A stretch of DNA of 64,000 bases, taken from NCBI RefSeq assembly GCF_000974785.1, contig NZ_BBWV01000001.1, positions 620,001 to 684,000 of the forward strand, in the 5' to 3' direction. Source of the DNA: Flavihumibacter petaseus NBRC 106054 (GTDB lineage: Bacteria > Bacteroidota > Bacteroidia > Chitinophagales > Chitinophagaceae). Within the stretch, counting starts at the first letter, position 1; the number at the start of each line of letters is the position of its first letter. The notes beneath the pieces were generated by a model, which made no database searches, was not told the origin of the DNA, and saw only the letters and a program-made list of their open reading frames with translations. The position numbers were made by a program, and so were the translations under genes. This document shows, in pieces, positions 1-8,076 of the stretch.

Positions 1-402
1 GGTGTTGGCGCGCCCGATGGCGTTGATTACCGCAATATCTTTTGATTTGGACATACTCAGCGCTGTTTCAAAGCGCTGACGGGCCTCGTCTTTTTTACCT
101 TCCGTCAGTTCGAGACCGCCCATTCCGGCCAGTAGCAGGGGCGCATTTCCGTTGGAAGCAAGTGCTTTCTGGTAGAGGGCTTTCGCTGCGGCGGTATCCT
201 TCAGTTCCAGGAGCGACTGGCCTAACCAGTAAGTTGCATTGATATCATTGGGGTTGGCGGCCAGGATCTTTTCAAAGGTTTCCCGGGCGCTTTTGTACCG
301 TTCGTAATAGAAGAACTTCTTACCCTGATCTACGTTTTGGGCCAACAGGGGCTGAGCGAAAGTGACTGCGGCGAACACCAGGCTGCTGAGGTATTTCTTC
401 AT
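1..402 (-). CDS. Tetratricopeptide repeat protein, exported (C-terminus outside window)
   Basis: The reading frame starts at the ATG at 402 and runs off the left edge, so about 134 N-terminal residues are visible. It opens with a signal peptide (MKKYLSSLVFAAVTFAQP, then LLAQ). The rest is helical repeat sequence with TPR-like spacing of Trp/Leu/Gly/Ala/Tyr, for example ARETFEKILAANPNDINATY and AKALYQKALASNGNAPLLLA. It is the last visible gene of a minus-strand cluster behind the PstS-like lipoprotein, 53 nt away. TPR proteins act as protein-protein scaffolds; a periplasmic location follows from the signal peptide. Its partner cannot be named from sequence. Confidence 0.8.
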   Translation of the reverse strand, partial: MKKYLSSLVFAAVTFAQPLLAQNVDQGKKFFYYERYKSARETFEKILAANPNDINATYWLGQSLLELKDTAAAKALYQKALASNGNAPLLLAGMGGLELTEGKKDEARQRFETALSMSKSKDIAVINAIGRANT

Positions 403-455
403 GTTCGTTTGCTGTTTTTAGTCGAGTTGTAAATGTATTATAAAAATGGTCTGGT

Positions 456-1397
456 TTATTCATCAATTCCCGCGCTCCGTATTTCGAATCGCATTTTGGC
501 CGGCCAGAGATAAGCCCTTTGGAAAATCAACTGTCCTCTTTCATAGATCAGAAAATTTACAAATCCGCTTCCCAACCCTTCATAATTTTCTTTTAAAATA
601 TATTGCAATCCCCGTACCAAAGGATATCTGCGCATCGCAATATTCGCCTGATATGGCTTAACATATGTTTCATTCGGACAAATAACACATTCCAGGGAGG
701 CTATAGATACCTTCTTCTGGAAACTCAGTGCCATGGTGTCTTCGGGGTTGCCGATCCAGCTCACTCCCACGAACCCAATGGAATTGGGATTGTCCGCCAC
801 ATATTCTATTACCTCCCTGCTGGATTTTGCTGCCTGTACAGTACTGCTGAAAGGCTTGCCGCGCAGGATGGAATCCATCGCATAACGGACAGTGCTCGTT
901 GCCGTTTTCCCGTCCATCACCGGCTGCAGTTTCAGGGAACCCGTACCATCCAGGATACCCCGAACCTGGTCCATCGTGAAGATGGAATCCTTGCTCTTGT
1001 TGTTCACCACCAGCGCCAGTGCGTCATAGGCCATTTTACCCTGCACCGGCACAAAAGACAACCTATCCCGCATATCCTTCTCCTCCGCCGGCAACAATCC
1101 GCGGGTTACAATCACCATCCTGATACTGTCCACCATGAGGTCTTTCAGGCATTCCGCTTCCGGCTTGTAATGTGCGATGATCTTTGCCTTTGGAAAAGAG
1201 GATTCAAATACTTTGATCTGGGAATCGATGACAGGTTTAAAGGACTCGTCCACGCTGATGTGGATCGTTCCGCTGGTCAGGTTGTCGGTTCTGTATTCAA
1301 CAGGGCCATTGTTACACTGGCTGAAAGCGAATAATGCACAGATTCCCAAAACATACCGGTTCCAACGATGATGCTTAAGCGCTTTAATAGTAGTCAT
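456..1397 (-). CDS. PstS-like phosphate-type substrate-binding lipoprotein
   Basis: I start this 313-residue protein at MTTIKALKHH because that ATG overlaps the stop of the upstream 78-aa gene in an ATGA arrangement; the open frame extends 20 codons further. The N-terminus is a hydrophobic segment ending in a Cys (ALFAFSQCNN), so it is probably a lipoprotein. The body matches a PBP-like fold: GTIHISVDESFKP, then IDSQIKVFESSFPKAKI, and later GTGSLKLQPVMDG and SIGFVGVSWIG, as in PstS-type proteins. No permease or ATPase genes (PstABC) are nearby. In Bacteroidota such proteins often sit beside TonB/ExbBD genes, as here. Ligand identity is unproven. Confidence 0.75.
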   Translation of the reverse strand: MTTIKALKHHRWNRYVLGICALFAFSQCNNGPVEYRTDNLTSGTIHISVDESFKPVIDSQIKVFESSFPKAKIIAHYKPEAECLKDLMVDSIRMVIVTRGLLPAEEKDMRDRLSFVPVQGKMAYDALALVVNNKSKDSIFTMDQVRGILDGTGSLKLQPVMDGKTATSTVRYAMDSILRGKPFSSTVQAAKSSREVIEYVADNPNSIGFVGVSWIGNPEDTMALSFQKKVSIASLECVICPNETYVKPYQANIAMRRYPLVRGLQYILKENYEGLGSGFVNFLIYERGQLIFQRAYLWPAKMRFEIRSAGIDE

Positions 1398-1630
1398 TCG
1401 GAGTAATAGTTCTTTTGATATCCCCTGTAGATCCTCCATGCGCCATAAATGATACACATGAAAGCAAAAAAGTATTTAAAGAAGGGTTCCAGTTCAAAAT
1501 TAAAGCCCAACCTGTCGGAGAACAGGAAGAATCCGCCGAAACCGAGGATCAGGATACCCATGCCATAATCCAGTATGGAACGCATGAGATTGTACTGTTT
1601 TTTCCTGTTATCCTGTTGATCTGAGGCCAT
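1394..1630 (-). CDS. Small two-helix membrane protein
   Basis: This 78-residue protein has a charged N-terminus (MASDQQDNRKKQYNLMRS) followed by two hydrophobic segments, roughly residues 19-38 (LDYGMGILILGFGGFFLF) and 50-66 (YFFAFMCIIYGAWRIYRGY). It is translationally coupled to the downstream PstS-like gene by an ATGA overlap and lies 39 nt after the TonB gene. I do not recognise a named family. Its position suggests an accessory of the TonB/PstS-like envelope cluster. Confidence 0.7.
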   Translation of the reverse strand: MASDQQDNRKKQYNLMRSILDYGMGILILGFGGFFLFSDRLGFNFELEPFFKYFFAFMCIIYGAWRIYRGYQKNYYSE

Positions 1631-1669
1631 ATCAGCTGTTTATCCGGGTTGGGCAAGTTAGGAAAATTT

Positions 1670-2491
1670 CTAGTCTTCCCCCGCCTGAAAAATTACCGGG
1701 ATGTTGAACCAGACAGGCACCGGGCGGCCGCCCTGTGATCCGGGTTTCCAGTCGGGCATCTTATGAATTACCCTTAATACTTCATTATCATAGGGTTCAC
1801 CACCCTTCTGAACCAGTTCGATGCGATCGATCTTCCCGTTCACGCCTACTACAAAGCGCACGACTACTTTGATCTTTTCACCGGGTTGCTGGTCGTCATT
1901 CGGACGAAGGTTCCGGGAGAGCCAGCGCTGCAGGGCACCATCCCCGCCGGGAAAACTGGGCATAACGGAGGCGTAGGTCAGTGGCTCATCCACCGGCGGT
2001 TCAACTACAGGTTCGGGTACTGCCGGCTGTGTACCGGTTCCCTGCTGCACCGGCGCATCACCAGTGGTAGCCGTTCCGTCTGAAGTATAGTTGCTGATCT
2101 GTGCATTAACCATGACATCTGTTTCAGGAACCTCTGTGCTATCGGCCTCAGCGGTGATCAGTGGCGCCGTGTTTTCTATTGTTGCCACCTGGGTTGGATT
2201 GCCGGGTGGAGGAGGTGGCGGTGGTGCTACGGGAGGGAGCGGTTCAACCGGCGGTTTGATTTCAGTTAGTATCATAGTATCACCAACAGGAATTATATAA
2301 TTGATATCCACGGGACGCGGATTGCGTGAAAACAACCAACCCAGGCTCAGCGCTATTCCCAGCATCGCCAGCAGGCTCCAGCGCAGGCGTTCATTATAAT
2401 GCCTGCGCAGGTCGTAAGCACCATAGGTTTTATTTCTGTTTTCAAAAAGAATGTCAAGAAGATCGCTGCGTAAAATAGTTTCCGGTTTCAT
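1670..2491 (-). CDS. TonB family energy-transducing protein
   Basis: The protein is 273 residues from the ATG at 2491 (MKPETILRSDLLD); the open frame extends 24 codons upstream but that part is unlike the family. N-terminal cytoplasmic motif FENRNKTYGAYDLRR is typical of Bacteroidota TonB proteins, followed by one transmembrane helix (LLAMLGIALSLGWLF), a Pro-rich periplasm-spanning linker (PPVEPLPPVAPPPPPPPGNP) and a C-terminal TonB domain (FPGGDGALQRWLSRNLRP, VRFVVGVNGKIDRIELVQKG, MPDWKPGSQGGRPVPVWFNI). It would couple the proton motive force to outer-membrane receptors such as those encoded elsewhere in this window. ExbB/ExbD are not visible next to it. Confidence 0.9.
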   Translation of the reverse strand: MKPETILRSDLLDILFENRNKTYGAYDLRRHYNERLRWSLLAMLGIALSLGWLFSRNPRPVDINYIIPVGDTMILTEIKPPVEPLPPVAPPPPPPPGNPTQVATIENTAPLITAEADSTEVPETDVMVNAQISNYTSDGTATTGDAPVQQGTGTQPAVPEPVVEPPVDEPLTYASVMPSFPGGDGALQRWLSRNLRPNDDQQPGEKIKVVVRFVVGVNGKIDRIELVQKGGEPYDNEVLRVIHKMPDWKPGSQGGRPVPVWFNIPVIFQAGED

Positions 2492-2590
2492 ACAAAAAAG
2501 AATTTGGATGACTAAATAGGATGGGTAAACGCAGCGCTGTGTTCTTGCATGAGATGCCATCATGACAAGAATCCATACCGGAAACTATAG

Positions 2591-2598
2591 TATTTTTG
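2591..2598 (+). promoter_or_regulatory. Candidate -7 promoter box TATTTTTG
   Basis: TATTTTTG matches the Bacteroidota -7 consensus TAnnTTTG and ends 5 nt before the ATG at 2604. A start site this close would give a near-leaderless mRNA. No TTG is present at the expected distance upstream. Confidence 0.4.
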
Positions 2599-2603
2599 CG
2601 GCC

Positions 2604-3074
2604 ATGAAGATTTTGATGGTCTGCCTGGGGAATATCTGCAGAAGCCCACTGGCAGAAGGTATTATGCAGGAAAAAGCCCGACTGGCAGGGCTGAACTGGC
2701 AGGTTGACAGCGCCGGCACCAACGGCTACCATGTGGGTGAACCCCCGCATCGGCTTTCCCAAAAAGTAGCCCTGTCAAGGGGACTCGATATCAGCCATCA
2801 ATGTTCCCGGAAATTTGAAGCAGCAGATTTTGATCGCTATGACATGATCTATGCCATGGCCAGCGACGTACTCGACGACATGCGCCGGATTGCAGGAAAC
2901 CGTTTCAAAACAGAAAAGGCCGATCTCCTGCTGAATATTTTGTTTCCCGGTGAACTGCGGGACGTACCCGATCCTTTTTACGGACCCGAACCGGGTTACC
3001 ACGAAGTCTACGACCTGATCGAATCTGCCTGTGACAGGATTATTGCACACTCAACCCGAACCCAACATGTCTAA
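2604..3074 (+). CDS. Low-molecular-weight protein-tyrosine phosphatase
   Basis: 156 residues from the ATG at 2604. The P-loop CLGNICRS at residues 7-14 is the CX5RS catalytic signature (nucleophile C7, R13). The general-acid loop VPDPFYG places the conserved Asp at about D123. Length is usual for the family. The enzyme hydrolyses phosphotyrosine in the cytoplasm; some bacterial members act on tyrosine kinases of capsule export, but no such genes are nearby. The last 8 nt overlap the start of hisS, so the two genes are probably co-expressed. The longer frame starting at 2562 is rejected because the family begins at MKILMVCLGN. Confidence 0.93.
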   Translation: MKILMVCLGNICRSPLAEGIMQEKARLAGLNWQVDSAGTNGYHVGEPPHRLSQKVALSRGLDISHQCSRKFEAADFDRYDMIYAMASDVLDDMRRIAGNRFKTEKADLLLNILFPGELRDVPDPFYGPEPGYHEVYDLIESACDRIIAHSTRTQHV

Positions 3075-4434
3075 ACCATCCCTTCCTTCCGGCACCCGCG
3101 ATTTTGGACCGGAGATCGTTCGCAAACGTTATTATATATTTCAGACCATCCGCCAGGTTTTTGAAAACTACGGTTTCCAGCCACTGGAAACCCCCGCCAT
3201 GGAAAATCTCGAAACCCTGATGGGCAAGTATGGCGATGAAGGGGATAAACTGATTTTCAAGATCCTGAACAATGGCCTTTCTGATCCAGACAAATCAGAA
3301 AAAGCAAGACATGGATTTGAACTGGTCCTGGCCGGTAAAAATGAGAAGTCGATCACCGAAAGAGCGCTTCGGTACGACCTGACTATTCCCTTCGCCCGTT
3401 ATGTGGCCATGAATGCAGGTCAGCTGGCACTTCCCTTCAAACGCTACCAGATGCAACCGGTATGGCGCGCCGACAAACCCCAGAAAGGCCGTTACCGGGA
3501 ATTCTACCAATGCGATGCCGACATCGTCGGAAGTCGTAGCCTGCTGAACGAAGTTGAACTGACAGCACTATATGCAGAGGTTTTCGAAAGGCTGGATCTG
3601 CCCGTGGAGATCCGGATCAACAGCCGTAAACTGCTTGCCGCCCTGGCAGAAGCCTGTGGGGGTAGTGATCAGCTGACGGATATTACCGTTGCCATTGACA
3701 AGCTCGACAAAATCGGGATCGAGAAAGTGAAACTGGAAATCCTTGGTCGCGGCCTGAACGAAGGGCAATGGGAAACCATCCGGACTTTCCTTTCCATCGA
3801 CGGCGATAACAACAGCCGGCTTGCTGCCGTCGAAAGCCTGCTGGGTCACCTGGCCATAGCGCAGGAAGGCATTACGGAATTGCGCACCATTCTGGGGAAT
3901 GATCCCCCTGGCAACCTCGTACTGGATTTCACACTCGCCCGCGGACTAAATTATTATACCGGAATTATTTTCGAAGTCAAAGCTGTTGGTGTTGCCATCG
4001 GCAGTATTGGTGGTGGCGGCCGCTATGACGACCTGACCGGCCTTTTCGGCTTGCCAGGTATTCCCGGGGTCGGTATCAGTTTTGGGGTTGACAGGATCTA
4101 TGACGTACTCGAGGCATTGCAACGATTCCCCGAAGCCGTACAGGCCGGCACCCGCGCCCTGTTCTTCAACCTCGGGCAGGCCGAAGCAAGAACCGCTTTC
4201 AGGTTGATGCAAATGCTCAGAAGCGCCAATATCCCCAGTGAACTTTATCACGAAACAGCCAAATTCGACAAACAGTTTAAGTACGCCGAGAAAAAGAACA
4301 TTCCGCTGATCATTATTATCGGCAGCCAGGAACTGGAAAACAACACCTGTGTGATCAAGGACCTTCGGACGGGCAAGCAGACAACGCTCCCGCAAACGGA
4401 GTTGTTTGCCTACCTCAGCCGCCGGGGCGCATAA
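3067..4434 (+). CDS. hisS: Histidine--tRNA ligase
   Basis: 455 residues starting at MSKPSLPSGTRDFGPE; this ATG overlaps the phosphatase stop by 8 nt. It charges tRNA-His with histidine. Class II synthetase features are visible: motif 2 RYDLTIPFARYVA with YQMQPVWRADKPQKGRYREF, the HisA signature ARGLNYYTGIIFEV, and motif 3 GGGGRYDDLTGLFG with GISFGVDRIYDVL. The C-terminal anticodon-binding domain follows (ALFFNLGQ through GSQELENNTCVIKDLRTGKQ). Length is slightly above the classic bacterial 420-430, as in Bacteroidota enzymes. Confidence 0.97.
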   Translation: MSKPSLPSGTRDFGPEIVRKRYYIFQTIRQVFENYGFQPLETPAMENLETLMGKYGDEGDKLIFKILNNGLSDPDKSEKARHGFELVLAGKNEKSITERALRYDLTIPFARYVAMNAGQLALPFKRYQMQPVWRADKPQKGRYREFYQCDADIVGSRSLLNEVELTALYAEVFERLDLPVEIRINSRKLLAALAEACGGSDQLTDITVAIDKLDKIGIEKVKLEILGRGLNEGQWETIRTFLSIDGDNNSRLAAVESLLGHLAIAQEGITELRTILGNDPPGNLVLDFTLARGLNYYTGIIFEVKAVGVAIGSIGGGGRYDDLTGLFGLPGIPGVGISFGVDRIYDVLEALQRFPEAVQAGTRALFFNLGQAEARTAFRLMQMLRSANIPSELYHETAKFDKQFKYAEKKNIPLIIIIGSQELENNTCVIKDLRTGKQTTLPQTELFAYLSRRGA

Positions 4435-4446
4435 CGGCTGAACCGG

Positions 4447-4908
4447 TCATTTTTTAACCTGCACAGAGTGGATGGCAGCGTCGAATATTTCCAGGTTGCC
4501 ATTGGCAACGGAATCATAGCCGACAATAAAGCCATCCCTGGTCTGCCGGCTCCAATGAGTGCCATTGTCGTACTTGCCGGAACCGATCTGGCCGGTTGCT
4601 TTTTCCAGCGACAACATATCGCTTTCCGACTTCGTCAGCACGATACTGGGCTCATGAGCACCATCCCGGCAGGCAATGAAAAATGACGCGCCGTCCTTGT
4701 ACTGAAAAGTCCGGACTACATTTCCGTCATTGTCACGGGAGTGGTTTTCTGAAACGGAACCGGGCGGAATGGCCAGCACCAGCCGGCGTTTTTTGGCGCC
4801 CTCGTTATAATCATATTCAACGCGGTCGCTTTTGGATAATACGCCGCAGGATGAGGTTGCTATCACTGTGATCAACAGCGATGCAAGGATGGGATTTCGT
4901 GGTAGCAT
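4447..4908 (-). CDS. Hypothetical lipoprotein
   Basis: 153 residues with a lipoprotein signal (MLPRNPILASLLITVIATSSC; lipobox TSSC, Cys 21). The mature part is mostly polar and beta-rich (RRLVLAIPPGSVSENHSRDN, GNVVRTFQYKDGASFFIACR). I recognise no family. It is convergent with hisS, 12 nt away, and stands alone. Probably anchored in the envelope; function unknown. Confidence 0.7.
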   Translation of the reverse strand: MLPRNPILASLLITVIATSSCGVLSKSDRVEYDYNEGAKKRRLVLAIPPGSVSENHSRDNDGNVVRTFQYKDGASFFIACRDGAHEPSIVLTKSESDMLSLEKATGQIGSGKYDNGTHWSRQTRDGFIVGYDSVANGNLEIFDAAIHSVQVKK

Positions 4909-5007
4909 GGTCAGGTGTTTGTGTACCTTAATTTAAACATACATCCACGAAGGATTTCGTGAAATGAGGCCGAGCGATGAACTCATGATAGGTATACCGG
5001 CAGAAGC

Positions 5008-5051
5008 AAAAAAAACTTCGTGGGCGAATGGGTCCGCACCACGAAGTTTTT
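5008..5051 (-). terminator. Intrinsic terminator of the TldD/TldE block
   Basis: A 13-bp perfect inverted repeat (AAAAACTTCGTGG at 5011-5023, CCACGAAGTTTTT at 5039-5051) with a 15-nt loop lies 17 nt after the stop of the last TldE gene. Read on the minus strand it is followed by a run of T. The plus strand also has a T tract, so it may work in both directions. Confidence 0.8.
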
Positions 5052-5068
5052 ACCGGTATATTTCTACT

Positions 5069-6406
5069 TTATACTGCGTCCGAAAGAGAACTGAAAGTAA
5101 AGTCCCTGATCCGCATCGGCGGTATCAGTGCATGACTGTTGGATTCGCCGCTCACCGTACGTTGCGGAATGCCCAGCGCATCCAGGTTGTTCAGCATGAT
5201 CACGGGGCTTTCATTGAACCGGAAATTCTTGATCGGAAATTTGATCTTTCCGTTTTCAATGTAAAAAGTTCCGTCCCTGGTAAGCCCCGTTAGCAGCAAA
5301 GATTGAGGATCAACCTCACGGATATACCAGAGCCTGGTCACGAGCACTCCCTTTTCCGTTCCAGCGATCAGTTGTTCCAGCGATTGTGATCCACCTTCCA
5401 TGATAAATCCATCAGGAAAGGGAACCGCCTTTACTCCTTTTTTCTGTGCCCAGAAACGGGAATATGGAAGATTTCTGATCGAGCCCTTGTCGATCCAGGT
5501 TACTTTCTCCTGCGGTCTGCCATCACCATTCCAGGGTGCTGTCGGCAGTTCAGGATTCTGAGGATCAGAATAGATCGTCACCCTTTCATCCATTAGTTTT
5601 TCACCAAGCCTCGTGGTACCACCGGGTTTGCTCAGGAAGCTTCTCCCCTCATCCGCTGATCGCGCATCCATGGAATACAGCAGGTTCTCCAGCAATACAA
5701 TCGCAGCGGCCGGTTCCAGTATGACGGTATATTTTCCCGGTTCAATTGCCCTGGCCTCAGCAGATCCTTTTGCTTTTTGCGCTGCTACGGAAGTAGCAGC
5801 AGCTACATCCAGTTTCGAAACATCCGTAAATCCTTTTGAAGCGTACCCGGATCCCTTACCATCCTCGGTTCTCACCGTCACGTTGAAGTTGACACGGGTG
5901 TTGGTGTTGTAGGCAAAGAGTCCCTTACTGTTCATCATCGCACTGAAGCCGCGGCTGTCTTCCAGAAATCCCGCCGCCGTCAGTCCGCTATCTTTTGAGA
6001 TTTTCAGGCTCTGCTCAACGGCATCTGCACGGTATTTCGCATCAATGGCAGCAGTCCCTTCGTCCCAGGTCTTACTGGAGGCTGCATACTGCTGAGGTCC
6101 CAGCATCGGCATGTACTCCGGATTTTCCGGGGCCAGCTGCGCCAGTTCCTCAGATCTGCGAACTACTTTTTCAAGTGAGGCGTCGTCAAATTCGTTGATA
6201 GTGGCAATTCCGAGTTTCTTCCCGTATGCGGAAGAAACCACGAGGCTGGACTGCCCGATAGAGCCGCTGGTGGATACGGCATTGCGGGCATAGCGGATAT
6301 TCGCATTCTGGCCGAAACTGATATTTACTTCACATTCGTCAGCTTTGGAATAAGCCAGCACTTTCTTCAGCAGCTCGCGGGCTTGGTCTTGTGTAAGTAG
6401 TGGCAT
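5069..6406 (-). CDS. TldE/PmbA-type subunit, copy 1
   Basis: 445 residues. Belongs to the TldD/PmbA family as the TldE (PmbA) partner: N-terminal KADECEVNISFGQNANIRYA and C-terminal FPIKNFRFNESPVIMLNNLD. It lacks the HExxxH zinc motif of TldD, as expected for TldE, and has no signal peptide. In E. coli the TldD/TldE heterodimer is a metalloprotease that digests unfolded peptides such as CcdA and trims microcin B17. The gene follows tldD copy 1 with only 2 nt between stop and start, which fits a heterodimer, and ends at a strong terminator. It is a clear paralogue of 8077-9393. Confidence 0.9.
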   Translation of the reverse strand: MPLLTQDQARELLKKVLAYSKADECEVNISFGQNANIRYARNAVSTSGSIGQSSLVVSSAYGKKLGIATINEFDDASLEKVVRRSEELAQLAPENPEYMPMLGPQQYAASSKTWDEGTAAIDAKYRADAVEQSLKISKDSGLTAAGFLEDSRGFSAMMNSKGLFAYNTNTRVNFNVTVRTEDGKGSGYASKGFTDVSKLDVAAATSVAAQKAKGSAEARAIEPGKYTVILEPAAAIVLLENLLYSMDARSADEGRSFLSKPGGTTRLGEKLMDERVTIYSDPQNPELPTAPWNGDGRPQEKVTWIDKGSIRNLPYSRFWAQKKGVKAVPFPDGFIMEGGSQSLEQLIAGTEKGVLVTRLWYIREVDPQSLLLTGLTRDGTFYIENGKIKFPIKNFRFNESPVIMLNNLDALGIPQRTVSGESNSHALIPPMRIRDFTFSSLSDAV

Positions 6407-6408
6407 GA

Positions 6409-8049
6409 CTATCCTATTTTTCTTGCTGTGTTAATGACGTTAACATTCTTAAAATGCGTGGTGGCTGATCCATGCGATACCGCATTGCTTTGCATCGGTT
6501 GGCCTTTCCCATCGCCGAAAGCCCCTCCCAAACGGTAATCGCTTTCATCGGCAATGCCGGCACAGGAATTCCAGAACTCCTGTGTATTGCTTTGGTAAGC
6601 AACATCTTTCAGCATACCGGCAATCTTGCCATTTTTGATTTCATAGAACAACTGCCCGCCAAACTGGAAGTTATAGCGCTGCTGGTCGATCGAGAATGAT
6701 CCGTCGCCGATAATATAAATTCCTTTTTCCACGCCTTTGATCAGGTCATCGATACTTTTCTTTTCCCTGCCTGGCTGAAGACTCACATTCGGCATGCGCT
6801 GAAACTGAACGCTGCTCCAGCTGTCTGCATAACAGCACCCCTGCGATGCGTTCAACCCGAGGATATGTGCCTGATCGCGGATCACCTGGTAATTCACCAG
6901 CACGCCGTCTTTGATCAGGTCCCACTGGCCACATTTTACGCCTTCATCATCATAGCCCATTGCCCCCAGCGAACCCGGTTGCAGGCGGTCGGCCTTGATG
7001 TTGACGAGTTTGTTGCCAAAGTTGAATTTCTTCGTCTGCCATTTGTCCAGCGTCAGGAAGCTGGTACCGGCAAAATTGGCTTCATACCCCAGTACCCTGT
7101 CCAGTTCGGTGGGATGACCAACAGATTCATGAATGGTCAGCCACAGATGCGACGGATCGAGAATCAGGTCATACTTGCCCGGCTCAACGGATTTTGCTTT
7201 CAGCTTTTCACCGGCCTGTGCACCGGCGAGCCTGGCATCCTCCAGCATATCATAACTCTTCTTATATAGCGTGGTGACAGACTTGATCTTATCCTGCGGT
7301 TTCGCGGAAAGATATTCATATCCCATTCCGGAAGGCGCGCTTAATGAATTGCGCGTTTCGAATTTACCCGTGGCGGCATCGATCTTGGTAATGAAGAAAG
7401 CCGGCCAGATCCTGTGAATGTCCTGTTCAATATACGAACCGTCTGTAGAAGCAAAATACTTCTGCTCGTTCACGAGAAACAGCAGGGAAGTAATATAATT
7501 CGCCCCTGCCTTCATGGCGGCATCGCTCACGCCAAGCAGCAGGTCAACCTTTTCCTTGATGGGTACTTCAAACGCATTTTTTTCAATTGGCGTTTTCCAG
7601 CTTACTTCGCCATAGCCCTTCTGCGGAGCAAGTTGAACCGGCTCTTTCAGTAAACGGGCATTCTCCTTCGCAATGGACACAGCCATGGCTGCTGCTTTCG
7701 CAATGCTGTCATTGTCCAGCTGGTCGGTAGCGGCAAATCCCCAGCTGCCGTTGGCGATAACGCGGATCCCCATGCCGAAGGATTCGGTATTCACAATATT
7801 CTCAACCTTTTCTTCGCGTGTAACGACAAACTGATTGAGATAACGGCCAATACGGACATCGGTATAGGTAGCTCCTTTCGAACGCGCTGCATTCAGTGCC
7901 ACATCTGCCAGACGCTTCTTTTGCGCCACATCGATACCTGGCTCCAATGCCTGTTCGGGCCGGATGATATTCCCCATGGTGGTGAAACCGGGAAGAATAC
8001 TGCCAGCTGCGCCGAGACCGGAGAAATAAAGGAAATCACGTCTTTTCAC
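6409..8049 (-). CDS. TldD-type metalloprotease with twin-arginine signal, copy 1
   Basis: 546 residues. The zinc motif HESVGH lies at residues 307-312 within HESVGHPTELDRVLGYEA; a late Cys in EFWNSCAGIADE is a likely third metal ligand by analogy with E. coli TldD. The N-terminus MKRRDFLYFSGLGAAGSILP is a good Tat signal (RRDFL then a hydrophobic stretch), whereas E. coli TldD is cytosolic. The protein is therefore predicted to be exported folded, perhaps with its TldE partner. It lies 27 nt after TldE copy 2 in a four-gene run. A 'TldD/PmbA family' assignment is secure; substrate and location are inferred. Confidence 0.92.
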   Translation of the reverse strand: MKRRDFLYFSGLGAAGSILPGFTTMGNIIRPEQALEPGIDVAQKKRLADVALNAARSKGATYTDVRIGRYLNQFVVTREEKVENIVNTESFGMGIRVIANGSWGFAATDQLDNDSIAKAAAMAVSIAKENARLLKEPVQLAPQKGYGEVSWKTPIEKNAFEVPIKEKVDLLLGVSDAAMKAGANYITSLLFLVNEQKYFASTDGSYIEQDIHRIWPAFFITKIDAATGKFETRNSLSAPSGMGYEYLSAKPQDKIKSVTTLYKKSYDMLEDARLAGAQAGEKLKAKSVEPGKYDLILDPSHLWLTIHESVGHPTELDRVLGYEANFAGTSFLTLDKWQTKKFNFGNKLVNIKADRLQPGSLGAMGYDDEGVKCGQWDLIKDGVLVNYQVIRDQAHILGLNASQGCCYADSWSSVQFQRMPNVSLQPGREKKSIDDLIKGVEKGIYIIGDGSFSIDQQRYNFQFGGQLFYEIKNGKIAGMLKDVAYQSNTQEFWNSCAGIADESDYRLGGAFGDGKGQPMQSNAVSHGSATTHFKNVNVINTARKIG

Positions 8050-8076
8050 GTTCAGTTGTTTTAGTTAATGATGATT

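Noticed and set aside
603-1334. 243-residue plus-strand frame
   Set aside because: Antisense to the PstS-like gene; low-complexity translation with many His/Arg, typical of a shadow frame.
2212-2240. Short-sequence repeat encoding consecutive prolines
   Set aside because: It is the Pro-rich periplasmic linker of the TonB protein, a normal feature.
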